The notes under the pieces: generated by a model
What the model was told of the DNA's origin: nothing
The model's database searches: none
The model's input: the letters and a program-made list of their open reading frames with translations, nothing else
Shown: in pieces, positions 24,471-38,002 of the stretch
How the letters are laid out: every line of letters begins with the position of its first letter
Numbering within the stretch: the stretch's first letter is position 1
Source: Chytridium lagenaria
Taxonomy: Eukaryota > Chytridiomycota > Chytridiomycetes > Chytridiales > Chytridiaceae
Assembly: GCA_025449115.1 (NCBI GenBank)
Contig: JAHLKC010000138.1
Coordinates: forward strand, 47,418 to 111,417
Length of the DNA: 64,000 bases
Direction: 5' to 3'
Translations under genes and position numbers: made by a program

Positions 24471-27140
24471 ATGAGGTTACTAGCGTTATCATCACCATCA
24501 TCATCATCATTACCATCCATGCGGATGTTCGTGCTCACCGTCACCACCACACTGCTGCTAGCACTGCTCCTCCTCCAAGGTGTCCATGCTCAGTCTACTC
24601 AATGCACAAATCCCATCGTCAGGAGAGAATGGGGAGAGCTCAGTGCAGATCTCAAGAGGCAATGTAAGTCCAAATACTCTCTAGTCATATCAATACATGG
24701 CACATGCTGTTGATATGAATGCATTCCTCTTTTATACGTACAACTAAAAACTAAAACTCTTTGTTCTTGCACATAAAAAAACCAACCAAAAAAAAAGATG
24801 TTGCTGCTGTCCAAGCGTTGGCAAGAAGGCCTCTCTCAAAGCAAACGACCGATCCAGCAACCATCTCCTATGGCGACTTTGTTGAAACGTAAGTCCAGAT
24901 TCTTTATGGCCACCGTTCATTTTCGTTTTGGAAGATAATCACTGCAATGGATACTAATCTCTTTTATGTCATTGCATTCTCTTGCGCCATCAATTGCCAG
25001 TCATACTCGTATGGCATATTGGGCGCATATTTCCGTAAGTTTCGTTTGCAGCTTCAAGATTCTCGTAATTCACCTTCTGAAACACACTATATTTTCATAC
25101 ACGTTTATAACCTCAACATACAGGCACAATTCTTGGTTTATCACCGAGGAATGCTTCACATGTGGGACCTTGCTCTGAGAACCGTCGGATGGTACTATGG
25201 ACCAATCTACTGGGACTGGTGAGTATAATGATCATGAGTCACGCCTTTTTCACCCACTTGTTTTGCTTCTGACTCATTCACATTTCTTTCTATAGGACCC
25301 TCTCCTCCCAATCCTTTATCGACTCGGACATTTTCACCTACTTTGGTTCCATCGGTCAAGGCCCCAACGGCTGCCTCAAAGACGGTGAATTCTCCTATGA
25401 CAAATACTCTGTCTCTGCCTTCCCCCCAACCGTCGGTCGTGGCACCGACACCCCCCTCAGCGATTTCGATCGTATCGTCAACATTGACAACTCTGAGCCT
25501 TATGCTGCCACCTGTCTTCGGAGATGCAGTGATTGGAGCAAAGGTGTGCTGTGGGATCCCATGGCGGTGAGGGATGCGTTGCAGAGCGCCCAGAGTTATG
25601 ATTCTATCAGGAATATGTCGGATGCGAGAGGATGGCATGCTTCTATTCATCAGGTTGTGGGTGGGTTCAATTCGGATGAAACGATTTGTGGGGATATGGC
25701 GGATCCGAGTTGGTCTCCCAACGATCCACTCTTTTGGCTTCGTGAGTGTTTTTATTTTATTTTATTTTGTTTCTTCTCTATCCCTTTCTTTTTAATTCGG
25801 CGTGTCAGATTTTTTCTTTTATTTTTATTTTTTAAAGTCTTTTAAAACCATATTTCTAAAAAAAACTTGTGATGTTTTCAAGACCACGGCATGGTCGACA
25901 AGATCTTTTACCGTTGGCAAACCCTTTGCCCCTCCTTCCGCAACACCTACGGCGGCGTCCTCAACCAACAAGACCCCGCCACCAACGGTGTCACCGACGC
26001 CGACGCCTCGCAAATGATGGACTCATGGCCCTGGCGCGTCAGCGACGTCCTCGACACACAATCCGGCATTCTCTGCTACACCTACTCCCGTTCCGGTGGC
26101 GACCTCCCCGTCTCCCCCTCTTGTCCTGGAGGCGAAGCAGGAACCGATGGAGTCCCCGCCGTCCCCGGTCCTATGGTCCCTATCGCTTTACCCGTTGGCA
26201 TGGACGCGAGTATGACAGCTCAACTCACCTGGCTTCAAACCGTTATTGGAAACCTTGTGGGTCCAGCTCCCGCGGTAAACTCATTCGCGCTTGCCTCTGT
26301 CAGTAAAGGCTCTTTGGAACCCCCTGCGCTCCCCAACTCTGGCGTCATTGCTAAAGTCGGCATTCCTCTCATCAACTCTCCATCATCCGTTGACTCTTAC
26401 ACACCCCCAACGCCTCTCCAAAAACGTGCCACCGACTCCCAACAACACGCTTTCCTCCTCCGTTCCAACGATGACTACGAATACGAACGTTCCCTCAAAC
26501 CCCATCCCTTCCCTCCCTCCCCAGCTCACAAGGACCTTAAATCGCTTATCCACCCTGACTTTCCACATGTCGAGATCCCAGTGCCGCGCGGCTACCATAT
26601 CGCTATCGGTCGTCACGGCCGTCCCATTGTCGTCCCATCTGCTCGACCCAACGCCACCCACGTATCCGGGTACGGGTCATACCCGCGGCCCGTGGTAGAC
26701 CTGACGCACCCTGAATCCCTCCGTCGGCGTGGTATGATGGACGGCAGTATAGCGGAGAAGGCGCGAACGATTGAAGCGCACCTTCGGGACACTGAGATGC
26801 GAATTGCGTTGTGAGTGGGACGATTGCGGCCTGTGGGCTTCTGGACGGGTGTTGTATCGACGGCCTGTGGGGTTGGAGTTCCGCCTGCGCCTGAGGATAA
26901 AGAGGATGGAGGGAGGTTGAGGTATGCGAGTGTTGTGAGTGATGGATGGATTGCGATGATGGGTGGGGATGAGGTTGGGACGAGGGCGTTGGATGCGGTT
27001 ATGATGAGGGCTGTGGATGAGTGTAATTTGGAGGAGGAGAGGGGGAATGGGTGTCAGAGTCCTGCCGGTTTTGGGAGACAGAGGGGGTTGGGGTTGGAGG
27101 TGGGGAGGTTTAAGTCTTTGGTGGGGTTGAAGGGGTTGGT
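24471..27140 (+). CDS. Secreted tyrosinase 1 (type-3 copper phenoloxidase)
   Basis: Oxidises mono- and diphenols to quinones (melanin chemistry). A signal peptide is clear; the ATG at 24519 (MRMFVLTVTTTLLLALLLL) gives a more usual signal than the one at 24471. CuA ligands: THTRMAYWAH and VYHRGMLHMWD. CuB ligands: RGWHASIHQVVGG and NDPLFWLHHGMVDKIF. YWDW, CLRRC and LCYTYSR also fit the family. Introns lie at about 24670-24798, 24890-25002, 25035-25124, 25220-25296 and 25741-25880. A long Pro-rich tail follows CuB. An in-frame TGA at 26812-26814 ends the frame, yet about 100 further codons keep similarity to the tail of tyrosinase 2 (GRLRYAS, DECNLEEE), so the gene is drawn to about 27140. The TGA could be an error, unseen splicing, or a true shortened end. 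Confidence 0.9.
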
Positions 27141-27957
27141 TGAGAGTATATTGATTTTTTACAAGTTGTTCTTTTGTCTCGCGTTTTTTTTCTGTAGAGA
27201 GGTTGTTGAAGTGATTTTTTTTGTTTTTGGTTTTTGCGTGTTTGATTTTTTTTGGGGGGTAAGGAAGCTGCTGGCCAGTTTGTTTGGGTTTTGTGTTATT
27301 TTGTTGGGTTTGGTTTTCTTTTGGATCCACATTTCGACATTCATTTCTCGCCTTTATTATCGATTTTCGGTTCTTTTTCTTTTTCGTATCCCCTTTTGTC
27401 CCATCATTTTTATTTCCTGGTATTATGCACAAGTTTGGTTGGTTTTTTCCTGCTTCTTTTATATTTACGCGCATTTTTTTTTTGTTCCTTCTCATTTTCT
27501 TTAACACGATTTGTCTTTCGGTATTTTGATGTTTACGAATATACTTTTTACCGTGTGTAGTAGCTTTACATAAAAATATAGAACTTGGTGTCCTTTTTGT
27601 GCGTGAACGGGATGTAGGATTGGGTGGGAGGAAGCGGCAACGAATGTGGGAGATGGGAGGCGTGGAGAGACGGGAGAGATGGAAGACTGGTCGAGCATAT
27701 GATACGGTAGAAGGACCGAAACGACTTTTTCATATGTATGTCTGTCTAAGAAAAAAAATTTGCATTCTAGGGGCACACACACATTATCATTTCCGCCCAT
27801 CCATCGGTCTCCCTCAACCATCCATCATTCATCCATCAAGACACCCACGCATCCCCATCCATTCACAGGGCGGGGTACCATTATTTTTCATTGGACGGTC
27901 CCATTTTTGTAGCGGTATAAGGGACGGGGGATTGATTCGCGTGGGTGTTGAACGGGG
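27141..27957. other. Intergenic, T-rich then mixed
   Basis: 27160-27560 is T-rich and yields hydrophobic frames by composition. 27600-27957 probably holds the TOR promoter and has scattered CATC units. No gene supported. Confidence 0.5.
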
Positions 27958-30900
27958 ATGAGTGAGAAGAATGAGCAGTATTTTGGGGCGTTGAGGAATG
28001 CGAGGTGAGGTTTTTGGGGGAGGGTTTATGTTGATGAATGGATTTGAGAGGGGTTATGTTGATGAATGGAATGGATGGTTTTGGGAAATGGGGATGTTTG
28101 ATATGCGTGGAGGTTGTTTTTTTGGAGTAGACTGATGATGGTTTTTTTTTTTTTTTGTTAGGTCTGATAATGCTCGACTCAAGATTGCGAAGGAATTGAA
28201 GGACCATGTAATGAGATTTTTTGGCTGCATTACTCTCCTTCCCCCCCCCCATTTACACACTTCTCTATGGTTCCCGCCCTTTTCCCATCTTCCCTTTCCC
28301 ATCTTCCCGCCCTTTCCTCACCTTCATACCCTTTCCCCCACCTTCCCGCCCTTTCTCTTCATTCCAAACAAACCCCCCCGCCCCCCGGTCCGCTCGAGCG
28401 CTAACCAAATCCAAAACCCCCCAAAAAAAAGGTGGTGAACGTATCCCGCGAAATCTCGGGCGACCATTTCACAAAGTTCATGAACGACATCAACCGTCGC
28501 ATTTTTGATCTCATCAACAGTTCCGACACGAGTGACAAAATCGGGGGAATCGTAGCGATAGGTAAGGACTAGAAAATAAAGGAGGCGGAAAAACCTGACG
28601 AGACGGGGGGTGTAGATCATTTGATTGATTTCGATGGTGAAGAGAACACGACAAAGATCACGCGGTTTGCGAATTATTTAAGAATCGTGTTGCCGGGAAC
28701 GGATCCGCAGATTTCAGTGTTGGCTGCAAAGGCGTTAGGTGAGGAATGGATTTTTTAGGGGATTGTTGATGGTGTTGTTTTTTTAAGGGCGGTTGGCGTT
28801 ACCGGGTGGGACGCTTACGGCCGAGTTTGTGGAGTTTGAGGTGAAGAGAGCGTTGGAGTGGTTGCAAGGTAGGGTTGTGATTTTTGTGGGGGTTGGGTTT
28901 TTTGTGTTCCGAGAGTTGACGTGGAGTAGGTGATCGGAATGAATCGAGACGGTATGCTGCTGTTCTTGTGCTTCGAGAGTTATCGATAAGTGCGCCGACG
29001 TTGCTTTATGCGTATGTTTTGCAGATTATGGATTTGATATGGGTGGCGTTGCGGGATTCAAAGGTATTGGTTTTTTTTTTTTGGTATGGGATGGCTGAGA
29101 TTTTTTTTTTAAGGTTGGGATTAGAGAGGCTGGAGCTGATGCGTTGAGCGCGTGTTTGATGTTGATACAGAGTAGGGAGTCGCAGGATAAGAAGAATTGG
29201 TATAAGAAGATGTTTGATGAGGCGGAGCGGGGGTTGATTAGGGCGAGTAGTGGGGAGAGTATACATGGGTCTTTGTTGGCGGTGAGAGAGTTGTTGAATT
29301 CTGGGACGGTGGGTAGATTTTTCTCGATTCTTTTTTTTTTGGGGCGTGTAGTTTTTTTTGGTTTGATGATGGGGCTCATATTTTTTGCTTTGCGGGGGCT
29401 TTTTTTTTTCTAGTTCATGGACGTCAAGTATAAGGATGTGAGTGAGATGATTATGCGGTTTAAGGATCATAAGGATTCGCTTGTGCGTGGGACTGTGATT
29501 GCGTTGTGTTCGAGTCTTGCGGTGTTTGACCCGGATACGTTTGTGGGGTTGTATTTGAGTGGATCTATGAGTTATTTGCTTGCACAGTTGAAAAAGGAGA
29601 AGGATCGATCTGCTGGTAAAAAAAACCTTTTGTCGTTGACGTATTGTTTACGTTTTTGGAGGGGTTCTTTTTCTTATTTGTTAACATGGCCCCCCCTCTT
29701 TTTTTGAAAGCGTTTATTGCGATTGGGAAAGTCGCGATGGCGGTCGGGAGTAACATTACACCGTATTTGGATAATATTCTTAAGAATTTTAAAGAGTGTC
29801 TTGTATCGAAAGGGTAATGAATGTTGTTGTTGTTTGTTTTCTTTTTTGCTTTTTTTGGCTGATGGAGGTGTTTTTTAGACGCGTGAGGATGACGAATGAG
29901 ATTCCACCGATCTTTCAATGCATTAGTATGCTTGCAACAGCAGTGGGACCGGCCCTTACCAAGTACATGCATGAATTGTTGGATCAGATGTTTGCGACTG
30001 GGTTGAGTGAGAGTTTGAGGAGAGCGTTGGTGGATATCGCGCATAATATTCCCCCCCTTGAACCAACCATTCAAGGTATGTCCAAACCAGTTTATGTGAG
30101 ATTTATGATGTTTTAGAACGGTTTTTGGATATGCTGTCGATGATTCTTGTGGGAGAGCCTTATCGACATCCTGGAGCGCCTGCGAGGGGTGTGCAGTTTT
30201 ATAATGCGCCGTTTAGAGATCCTCAGGTATGTTGGCGTGTGGTGATGTCCCCCCTGATGACTTTTCTTTGTGAAGCTTTATGAGACTAGGGATGCGGAGA
30301 CGATTATTCTTGCGTTGAATTCACTTGGTGGGAGTTTCCGATTTGAAGGTTGGTGGTTGAGTAAGTGGACAAAGGTTTTGACGATTTCTTTGTTTTTGTT
30401 GTTGGCGCGTAGGGTTTATGTTGAATGAGTTGATTCGACAATGTGCTTTGACGTACCTTGATGATGAGAATCCGGGGATTAGGAAGGCGGCTGTGAGTAC
30501 TTGTTGTCATGTGTTGGGGCAGGATCCAGTGTGTTTGCAGGTAAAGTTGACATTTTGTGGGAATGGGTTTGTGTAATGTGTGTTTTAGACGAGTAGCCAT
30601 GCGATTGAGATTGTTGGGGAGGTGCTTGAGAAGCTTTTGATGGTTGGGATAACGGATGCAGGTATAAGATATGAATGATGATGATGTATTGATAAACTTT
30701 AAAAGATTTTGCGATCAGACAAACGGTGTTGTCGTCGTTGGATGAACGGTTTGATCATCACCTTGCGCATCCGGAGAATATACGTGCGTTGTTTATTGCG
30801 CTCAATGATGAGGTTTTTGTGATTAGGGAGTTGGCGGTGACGATTATTGGGAGGTTGTCTGTGCGGAATCCGGCTTATGTTATGCCGTCATTGAGGAAAA

Positions 30901-33900
30901 CGTTGATACAGTTGCTGACGGAGTTGCAGTATTCTTCGGTCAGGTGAGCGATTGCGGTTCAAAAAAAAGTGTGGGGGTTTTGGGGAAGCTGAAACTTTTT
31001 TTTTTTTCGCTAGTCTACAGAAAGAAGAAAGCTCAAAGCTTCTTGGTCATCTCATTGCTGGAGCTCAACGTCTCGTCAAACCTTACGTTGAACCCGTTCT
31101 TAAAGTGATTCTCCCCAAGATCAAAGATCCAAGTCCCGGTGTCGCTGCGCGTGTTTTGACGGCTCTGGGTGAACTCAGTCAAGTTGGTTGCGAGGATCTT
31201 TTGCCGTACATTGATGATGTGTTTCCAATGATCATTGAGACGCTTTCTGATCAAAGCAGTTCGACGAAACGAGAGGCGGCGTTGAGGACTTTGGGACAGT
31301 TGGCGTCGAACACGGGGGTTGTGATTCAGCCGTATATCAAGTATCCGAATCTGTTGAATTTGCTGATTAGTATTTTAAAGTCGGAGCAGTCGGCTGTGTT
31401 GAGGAGGGAGGCGGTGAAGGTGATTGGGACTTTGGGAGCTTTGGATCCGTATAGACATAAGGTGGGAGTTGGGTTGTGGGAAATGTTCCTTTTTTTTTTG
31501 GTTGTGGTGTGGATCTGACGTGTTTTTCTCTTTTTTTTTGGACGGTGGTAGCTTGTGTCGGATCCGGATCCTTCGCAGGGTGGGTCGCAGAATGATTTGA
31601 ATTCGATGCCGCTGGGGTTGAGTCCGTCTTCTGAGGAATATTATCCGACAGGTATGAATGTTTTTGTTTCTGGATGTTGATGTGCTGACGTTTTTGTGTG
31701 TATGTGAAAAGTCGCGATTAATGCATTGATGCGGATTTTGAGGGACAGTTCGTTAAGCGTCCATCATACGGCTGTTATTCAGGCTGTTATGTATATCTTT
31801 AAGACGCTAGGGTTGAAATGTGTGCCGTTTTTACCCAGGGTGAGTCACTGTTTGAGTTATTTTGGTGTACTGATGGATTGCTGCGACAGATTATGCCGCC
31901 GTTTCTTAATATGATGCGAACGTGCCCCCCTGGGATGCTTGAGTTCCACTTTCAACAGTTGGGTCTTCTCGTGTCGATCGTGAAGCAGCATATTCGGAAT
32001 TATCTACCCGAGATATTCTCACTCATTCAGGACTTTTGGAGTCCGAGCTCTAATATCCAAATCACCATTCTTTCTCTTGTCGAAGCCATCGCTATGGCTC
32101 TTGATGGAGAGTTTAAAGTCTACCTCCCAACCCTTCTCCCCCAGATGCTTCAAATTTTTGACGCCGACACAAGCGATCGTCGACAACCCACTCAAAAGGT
32201 GCTCCACGCGATGCTAATTTTCGGATCCAATCTCGAGGAATACCTGCACCTTATTATACTGTTTATAGTGAGGTTGTTTGAGAAGCCTGATGTGCCTGTT
32301 GCGTTGAGGAAGCAGGCGATACAGATATCTGGACAGCTTTGTGGGAAGATTACGTTTGCGGATCAGTCTTCGAGGATTATTCATCCGCTTGTGAGGGTTT
32401 TGGGGGGGGGCAGGGGGAGTTGAGGAGTGCTGCTATGGAGACTTTGTGTGCGCTTATGTATCAGATGGGGTCGGATTTTATTGTGTTTGTGCCTATGATT
32501 CATAAGGTGCCCTTTTTTTCTTTTTCCTTTTGGAGGGAGTGTTTCTTTATTAGGCGTTACTGACTTTTAATTTTTTGGGTAGGCTTTGTCGAGACATCAT
32601 ATTCAGCATGCAAAGTATGATTCTTTGGTGTCAAAGTTGTTGAAGGGGGAGCCGTTGCCGAAAGATTCTGGGGAGTCTGATGAGAGGTGTGTTTTGGTTT
32701 GTCGATTTTCTTTTACCTCGTTCTATGTTAATCCCCTTTTTTTTTACCTTCAGGGCCGATAATCTTACTGCGGAGGAGAGTCTTAGTGAGACTGCGGCAA
32801 AGAAGCTTCCTGTGAATCAGCAACAGCTAAAGAAGGCATGGGAGGCATCTCAACGCTCGACAAAGGATGATTGGGCAGAGTGGATCCGGAGGTTCAGTGT
32901 TGAGCTTTTAAAGGAGTCACCGTCCCACGCGTTGAGAGCGTGCGCTAGTCTTGCTAGCGTTTACTACCCTCTTGCGCGTGAACTCTTTAATGCTGGATTT
33001 GTGTCTTGTTGGGGAGAACTTTACGATCAGTTCCAGGATGAGCTCGTTCGGTCACTTGAGATTGCCCTCATGTCACACTATATTTCGCCCGAGATTCTTC
33101 AGACCCTTTTAAACCTTGCTGAATTTATGGAGCACGATGATAAGGCTCTTCCAATCGATATCCGGTTACTTGGCTCATACGCTGCAAAGTGTCATGCATT
33201 TGCTAAAGCCCTTCATTATAAAGAACTCGAATTCATTGCCGAACCTCTCCCCCAAACCATTGAAGCTCTCATCTCCATCAATAACCAACTTCAGCAACCT
33301 GATTCGGCGATTGGTATCCTCACGTATGCGCAGCAAACGCAAGAGGTGGAGCTGATTTCGACTTGGTATGAGAAGTTGCAGAGATGGGAGGATGGTCTTG
33401 CGGCTTATGAGAGGAAACAGGCGGAGGACCCGCATTCGGTGGAAGCTACTTTGGGGAGGATGAGGTGTTTACATAATTTGGGGGAGTGGGAGGCTTTGTC
33501 GCAGCTTGCTTCGGAGAGGTGGCCTTATGCCAAGGATGAGGTGAAGAGGGCTATTGCACCGTTGGCGGCGGGTGCGGCTTGGGGTTTGGGCAGTGGGGTA
33601 CTATGAATGAGTATATTAATATGATGAAGTCGGATTCACCGGATAGTGCTTTCTTTAGGTTTGTTCTTTTTTTCTTCGGGGGTTTTTTTTGTGGTGTTTA
33701 CACTCATGTGATTGTGGTTGTTAACGAGGGTTTTTTGGTTGATACAGGGCTATTCTATCGCTTCATCATAACTTGTACCCTCAGGCGGCGGCGTTTATTG
33801 AGAAAACGAGGGAATTGCTTGATACCGAGCTTATGGCTTTGGTAGGAGAGAGCTATAACCGAGCATATGCGTAAGCAGAGTCAACGGGAAGGAGATTTAT

Positions 33901-36900
33901 ATTCTAATTTATAATTCAGTGTCGTTGTCCGAATTCAAATGCTTGTAGAATTGGAGGAAATTATCACTACAAGCAAAACTTTGATCATCCGGAAAGGCTC
34001 GCCCTCATCAGAAGAACGTGGATGGCACGGTATGTCATAGATTCAGAATAATGTTATTTACTCTTGTTACGGTTAAAGGGATGTCAGCGGCAACGTTGAA
34101 GTCTGGCAACGTATTCTCCGTGTCCGCACCCTCGTTATATCTCCAAAGAAGACACAGAGATGTGGATCAAATTCGCCAACCTTTGTCGTAAAAGTGGTCG
34201 TCTCAGTCTTTCCTAACAAAACCCTCGCGAGTCTCCTCAACACTGAATCCCGTGACCTTGGTGTTCTTGATATGCTTAATAACTCGCCTCACGTCATTTA
34301 TGCGTGTTTGAAACACACGTGGGCGTCTGGAGTGAGGATCATGCGTTTAAGCAGATGCGGGATTTTCACGAAAACGCTTGTCGAGCGATTGGGGATTGTG
34401 ACGTTGAATGATATTAATTTCCATGTTGAGCAGAATAAGAATGAGCCGGCGAAATTGGGGCTTATTAAGTTGCTTGCGAGGTGTTATTTGAAGCTGGGAG
34501 AGTGGCAGATTGCGCTCCAAGAGGAGTTGAATGATGTATGAAACTTTGCTTTTTTTTAGGGGTTCCTTTTTTTGACGAAGCTTTTTTTAGGTTGTTATTC
34601 CTGAGATTCTTCGCTCCTATCTGCTGCCACGCACTGCGATAAGGAATGGTACAAAGCATGGCACGCTTGGGCACTCGCCAACTTTGAGGTGCTCTCCTAC
34701 TTTGAGAAGGAGCATGAAACCATTCCATCGCAGGTTCTTGTTTCTCATGTGGTTCCCTCCATTCAAGGTATTTCTAAACTTCATGTTTATGAGCATTGAT
34801 GGCCTTTTAGGTTTTTTCCAATCCATTGCTTTATCCAAGGAGAACTCTTTACAAGACACGCTGCGTCTCCTCACGCTGTGGTTCAAGTATGGGTATCAGC
34901 AGGAAGTGAATACAGCGATTGGCGATGGATTTAACAGCGTGACTATTGATACGTGGTTGCAGGTTATTCCACAGGTATATGCTCTTTCTTGAAATCGTTG
35001 AATTGGGCTAACAATCGCAATAAGCTTATTGCCCGTATTCATGAACGGTATCCTCAAGTGAGACGGCTTATTCACCAACTGTTGTCGGATATCGGGAAGG
35101 AACATCCTCAGGCTCTCGTGTATTCCTTGACGGTTGCATCAAAGTCGCAGAGCGTGGATAGGAAGAGGGCTGCTTTGGCTATCATGGATAAGATTAGGAT
35201 GCATAGCGCTATGCTGGTGGAGCAGGCTCTCCTTGTCAGTCAAGAGCTTATTCGCGTTGCGATCTTGTGGCATGAGATGTGGCATGAGGGACTTGAGGAG
35301 GCGTCGAGACTTTACTTTAATGACCAGAATGTTGAAGGCATGTTTGCGACACTCGAACCTCTGCATCAGATGCTTGAGAGAGTGGGTGTTTTGACTGCAA
35401 AGAATTTTTTTGACGTTTTGGTGTTGTTTTTTTTTTTTTTTTTCGTTAGGGACCTGAAACACTTCGTGAGATATCGTTCAACCAAGCATTTGGGAGAGAT
35501 TTGCAAGAAGCTTTGGATTGGTGTAAAAAGTACAAGAGGACTCAGAACATCAATGATTTAAATCAGGCTTGGGACCTCTATTACCACGTATGCTATTCTT
35601 CGTGTCGATGATGCTGATATGACGTTTAGGTTTTCCGTCGAATCAACAAACAACTTCCTCAACTCACCACTTTAGAGCTCCAATACGTCTCGCCAAAGTT
35701 ACTTGCTGCAAGAGACTTGGAATTGGCTGTTCCTGGTAAGTTTTGGATGGTTTGGGGAGAATGGAAAGTTGTGTCTTATTGCATTTTTATGATTTAGGTA
35801 CATATAAAAGTGGTGATCCTATCATCCGTATCACGTCTTTCTTCCCGACGCTATCTGTCATCACGTCAAAGCAGAGACCGAGGAGGCTGACAATCAAGGG
35901 GAGCAATGGTGTTGAATACCAGTATTTGTTGAAGGGTGAGCTGAATCAAGGTGTTGCCGTGTTAACATGTCAAAGGTCACGAGGATCTCCGTCAAGACGA
36001 ACGTGTCATGCAACTCTTTGGTCTCGTCAATACCCTTCTCGGCACAGACCCAGAAACATTTAAACGCCATCTCAACATTGAACGATACTCCGCCATCCCC
36101 TTGTCCCCGAATTCCGGTTTAATTGGATGGGTTCCGAACTGCGATACCCTGCATAGTTTGATTAGGGATTACAGGGAAAGCCGAAAGATTCTATTGAATA
36201 TTGAGCATCGGTTAATGTTGCAGGTTTGTCAAAGGTCCGAGGATATTAGCTAAATTGTTAGATGGCACCAGATTATGATAATTTGACGTTGTTGCAAAAG
36301 GTGGAGGTGTTTGAGTATGCATTGGAGAATACCACGGGACAGGATTTGTATAAGGTGTTATGGTTGAAGAGCAAGAACTCTGAGGTTCGTATGTTTTACT
36401 CTTTAACGTCATCATCGATGTGTCTCATTGCGTATTAATAACGACATCCCTCATATCATTTGCACCACAAACCAGATATGGCTCGATCGCCGTACTACCT
36501 ATACCCGCTCCCTCGCCGTCATGTCTATGGTCGGCTACATCCTTGGTCTCGGTGACCGACACCCGTCAAACCTCATGCTCGATCGTTTTACCGGTAAAGT
36601 CGTCCACATTGATTTTGGCGACTGTTTCGAGGTCGCCATGCACCGCGAGAAGTTCCCAGAAAAGATTCCGTTCCGATTGACACGGATGCTGATCAACGCC
36701 ATGGAGGTTAGCGGGATTGAAGGGAACTTTAGGATCACGTGTGAACATGTTATGAGGGTGTTGAGGAGAATAAGGACAGTGTGATGGCTGTGCTGGAGGC
36801 CTTTGTGTATGATCGTTGATAAATTGGAGGCTGTTGACGAACCCGAGTCCGAAGATTGGTGAGTTTTTAAATTGGCAGTTGAGATGTTTTTGTTTGTTAA

Positions 36901-37609
36901 ATTAAACTTGCATGATTTTAGAGGGGAAGCCGAATCCGAGGGCCAATAACAAGATTGAGAACGGTAATATTTATTTTCGTTCGTTCTAGCACTCATAATT
37001 TTGTTTTTGTTTTTTTTACGTAGACATGCTCGAGGAAACCTCACATAATCGTAACTTCCCGGCGAGTCGCAAGCAACGCACAAACGAAAATGATTTGATC
37101 ACAGGAGGTCCGTTCTAAGTTTTCCCTCTATCTTTTCCATGATATTTTTTTTCCTCAACCTTCTTTTTTGCAGATGAAGATCATGGGAATAAGCCTGAAG
37201 GACTTAATTCGAGGGCGCTCTCTGTTATTAACAGAGTGTCGAACAAGTTGACGGGTAGGCTTGCGTTACTTTTTTATTTGAGATGGCTTACTGATGGCTT
37301 TTACTAGGTCGTGATTTCAAACAGCAAATCCGCTGGATGTGTCGTCGCAGGTGCAGAAGTTGATATTGCAGCTACATCGTTGGAAATTTATGTCAGGTAC
37401 GTTTCTTGTGTTCTGATTGCAATACTAATACTCATTTGCTCGTCTGTTTCTTTTTCTTGCTGCAGTGTTATATTGGATGGTGAGTTTGTTGTAGTTGTTT
37501 TGCTGTTTGTTTTTGTTGTTTTATTTTCTTTTTTTTTCTTTTTTTTCGTTTTTAGTCTCAGTTGGACGTTTTAATTGATTGTTGCGGTATTTAGTGTGCG
37601 TTCTGGTGA
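27958..37609 (+). CDS. TOR: TOR serine/threonine kinase (PIKK family)
   Basis: Central growth and nutrient kinase, core of TORC1/TORC2. Start ATG 27958 ([16 protein letters not shown]). HEAT repeats span about 28440-32660 ([40 protein letters not shown] stretches). The FAT region spans about 32760-34980. The FRB domain begins near 35267 ([18 protein letters not shown]) and includes [12 protein letters not shown]; the Ser and the Trp/Phe contacted by FKBP12-rapamycin in other species are present, so rapamycin sensitivity is likely. Kinase: [43 protein letters not shown] (catalytic loop, about 36546) and [10 protein letters not shown] (DFG). [23 protein letters not shown], ending Cys-Ala-Phe-Trp with TGA at 37607-37609. 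About 30 introns. Single-base frameshifts near 34148, 34214, 37384 and 37478 hit invariant segments and are probably sequence errors. Confidence 0.97.
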
Positions 37610-38002
37610 TTGTGCGTCAACGATCTCTCATCCTCGTGGCAGTAAACTCGGGAGCAGTCTGAATCCCACTTTTTTGTTATTTTTTTGATTGTTTGATATC
37701 CGTTTATATTTTTTATATTGTTGAGCATTTATTGTGAACAAGATGGTTTTGATTCCCATTAATATATTGTGAAGAAAAGACTTTAAAGTTCACTGGGGAT
37801 GTGGTGAGGCTGAAGGACGCTGAAACGCTTGATTGAAATTGTCAAAAGTCAAAACAACGAGGCGTTATGTATTTGACAAATGCGACCAACCAAATACAAC
37901 CGTCATCAAACATCCAAACTGGATTCCTTTTTAAAAGAGCGTTTGGTTTATCTCTTTATTTTTATAACGCCTCCATCTCATCCTTTGCTAAAGTGAACAA
38001 GG
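37610..38002. other. Intergenic between TOR and tyrosinase 2
   Basis: About 390 bp, T-rich at first. It would hold the TOR terminator and the tyrosinase 2 promoter. No motif stands out. Confidence 0.5.

Noticed and set aside
27140..27504. Multi-span membrane extension of tyrosinase 1
   Set aside because: Hydrophobic Phe/Val/Leu runs arise from a T-rich 3' region; similarity to tyrosinase 2 stops before this point.
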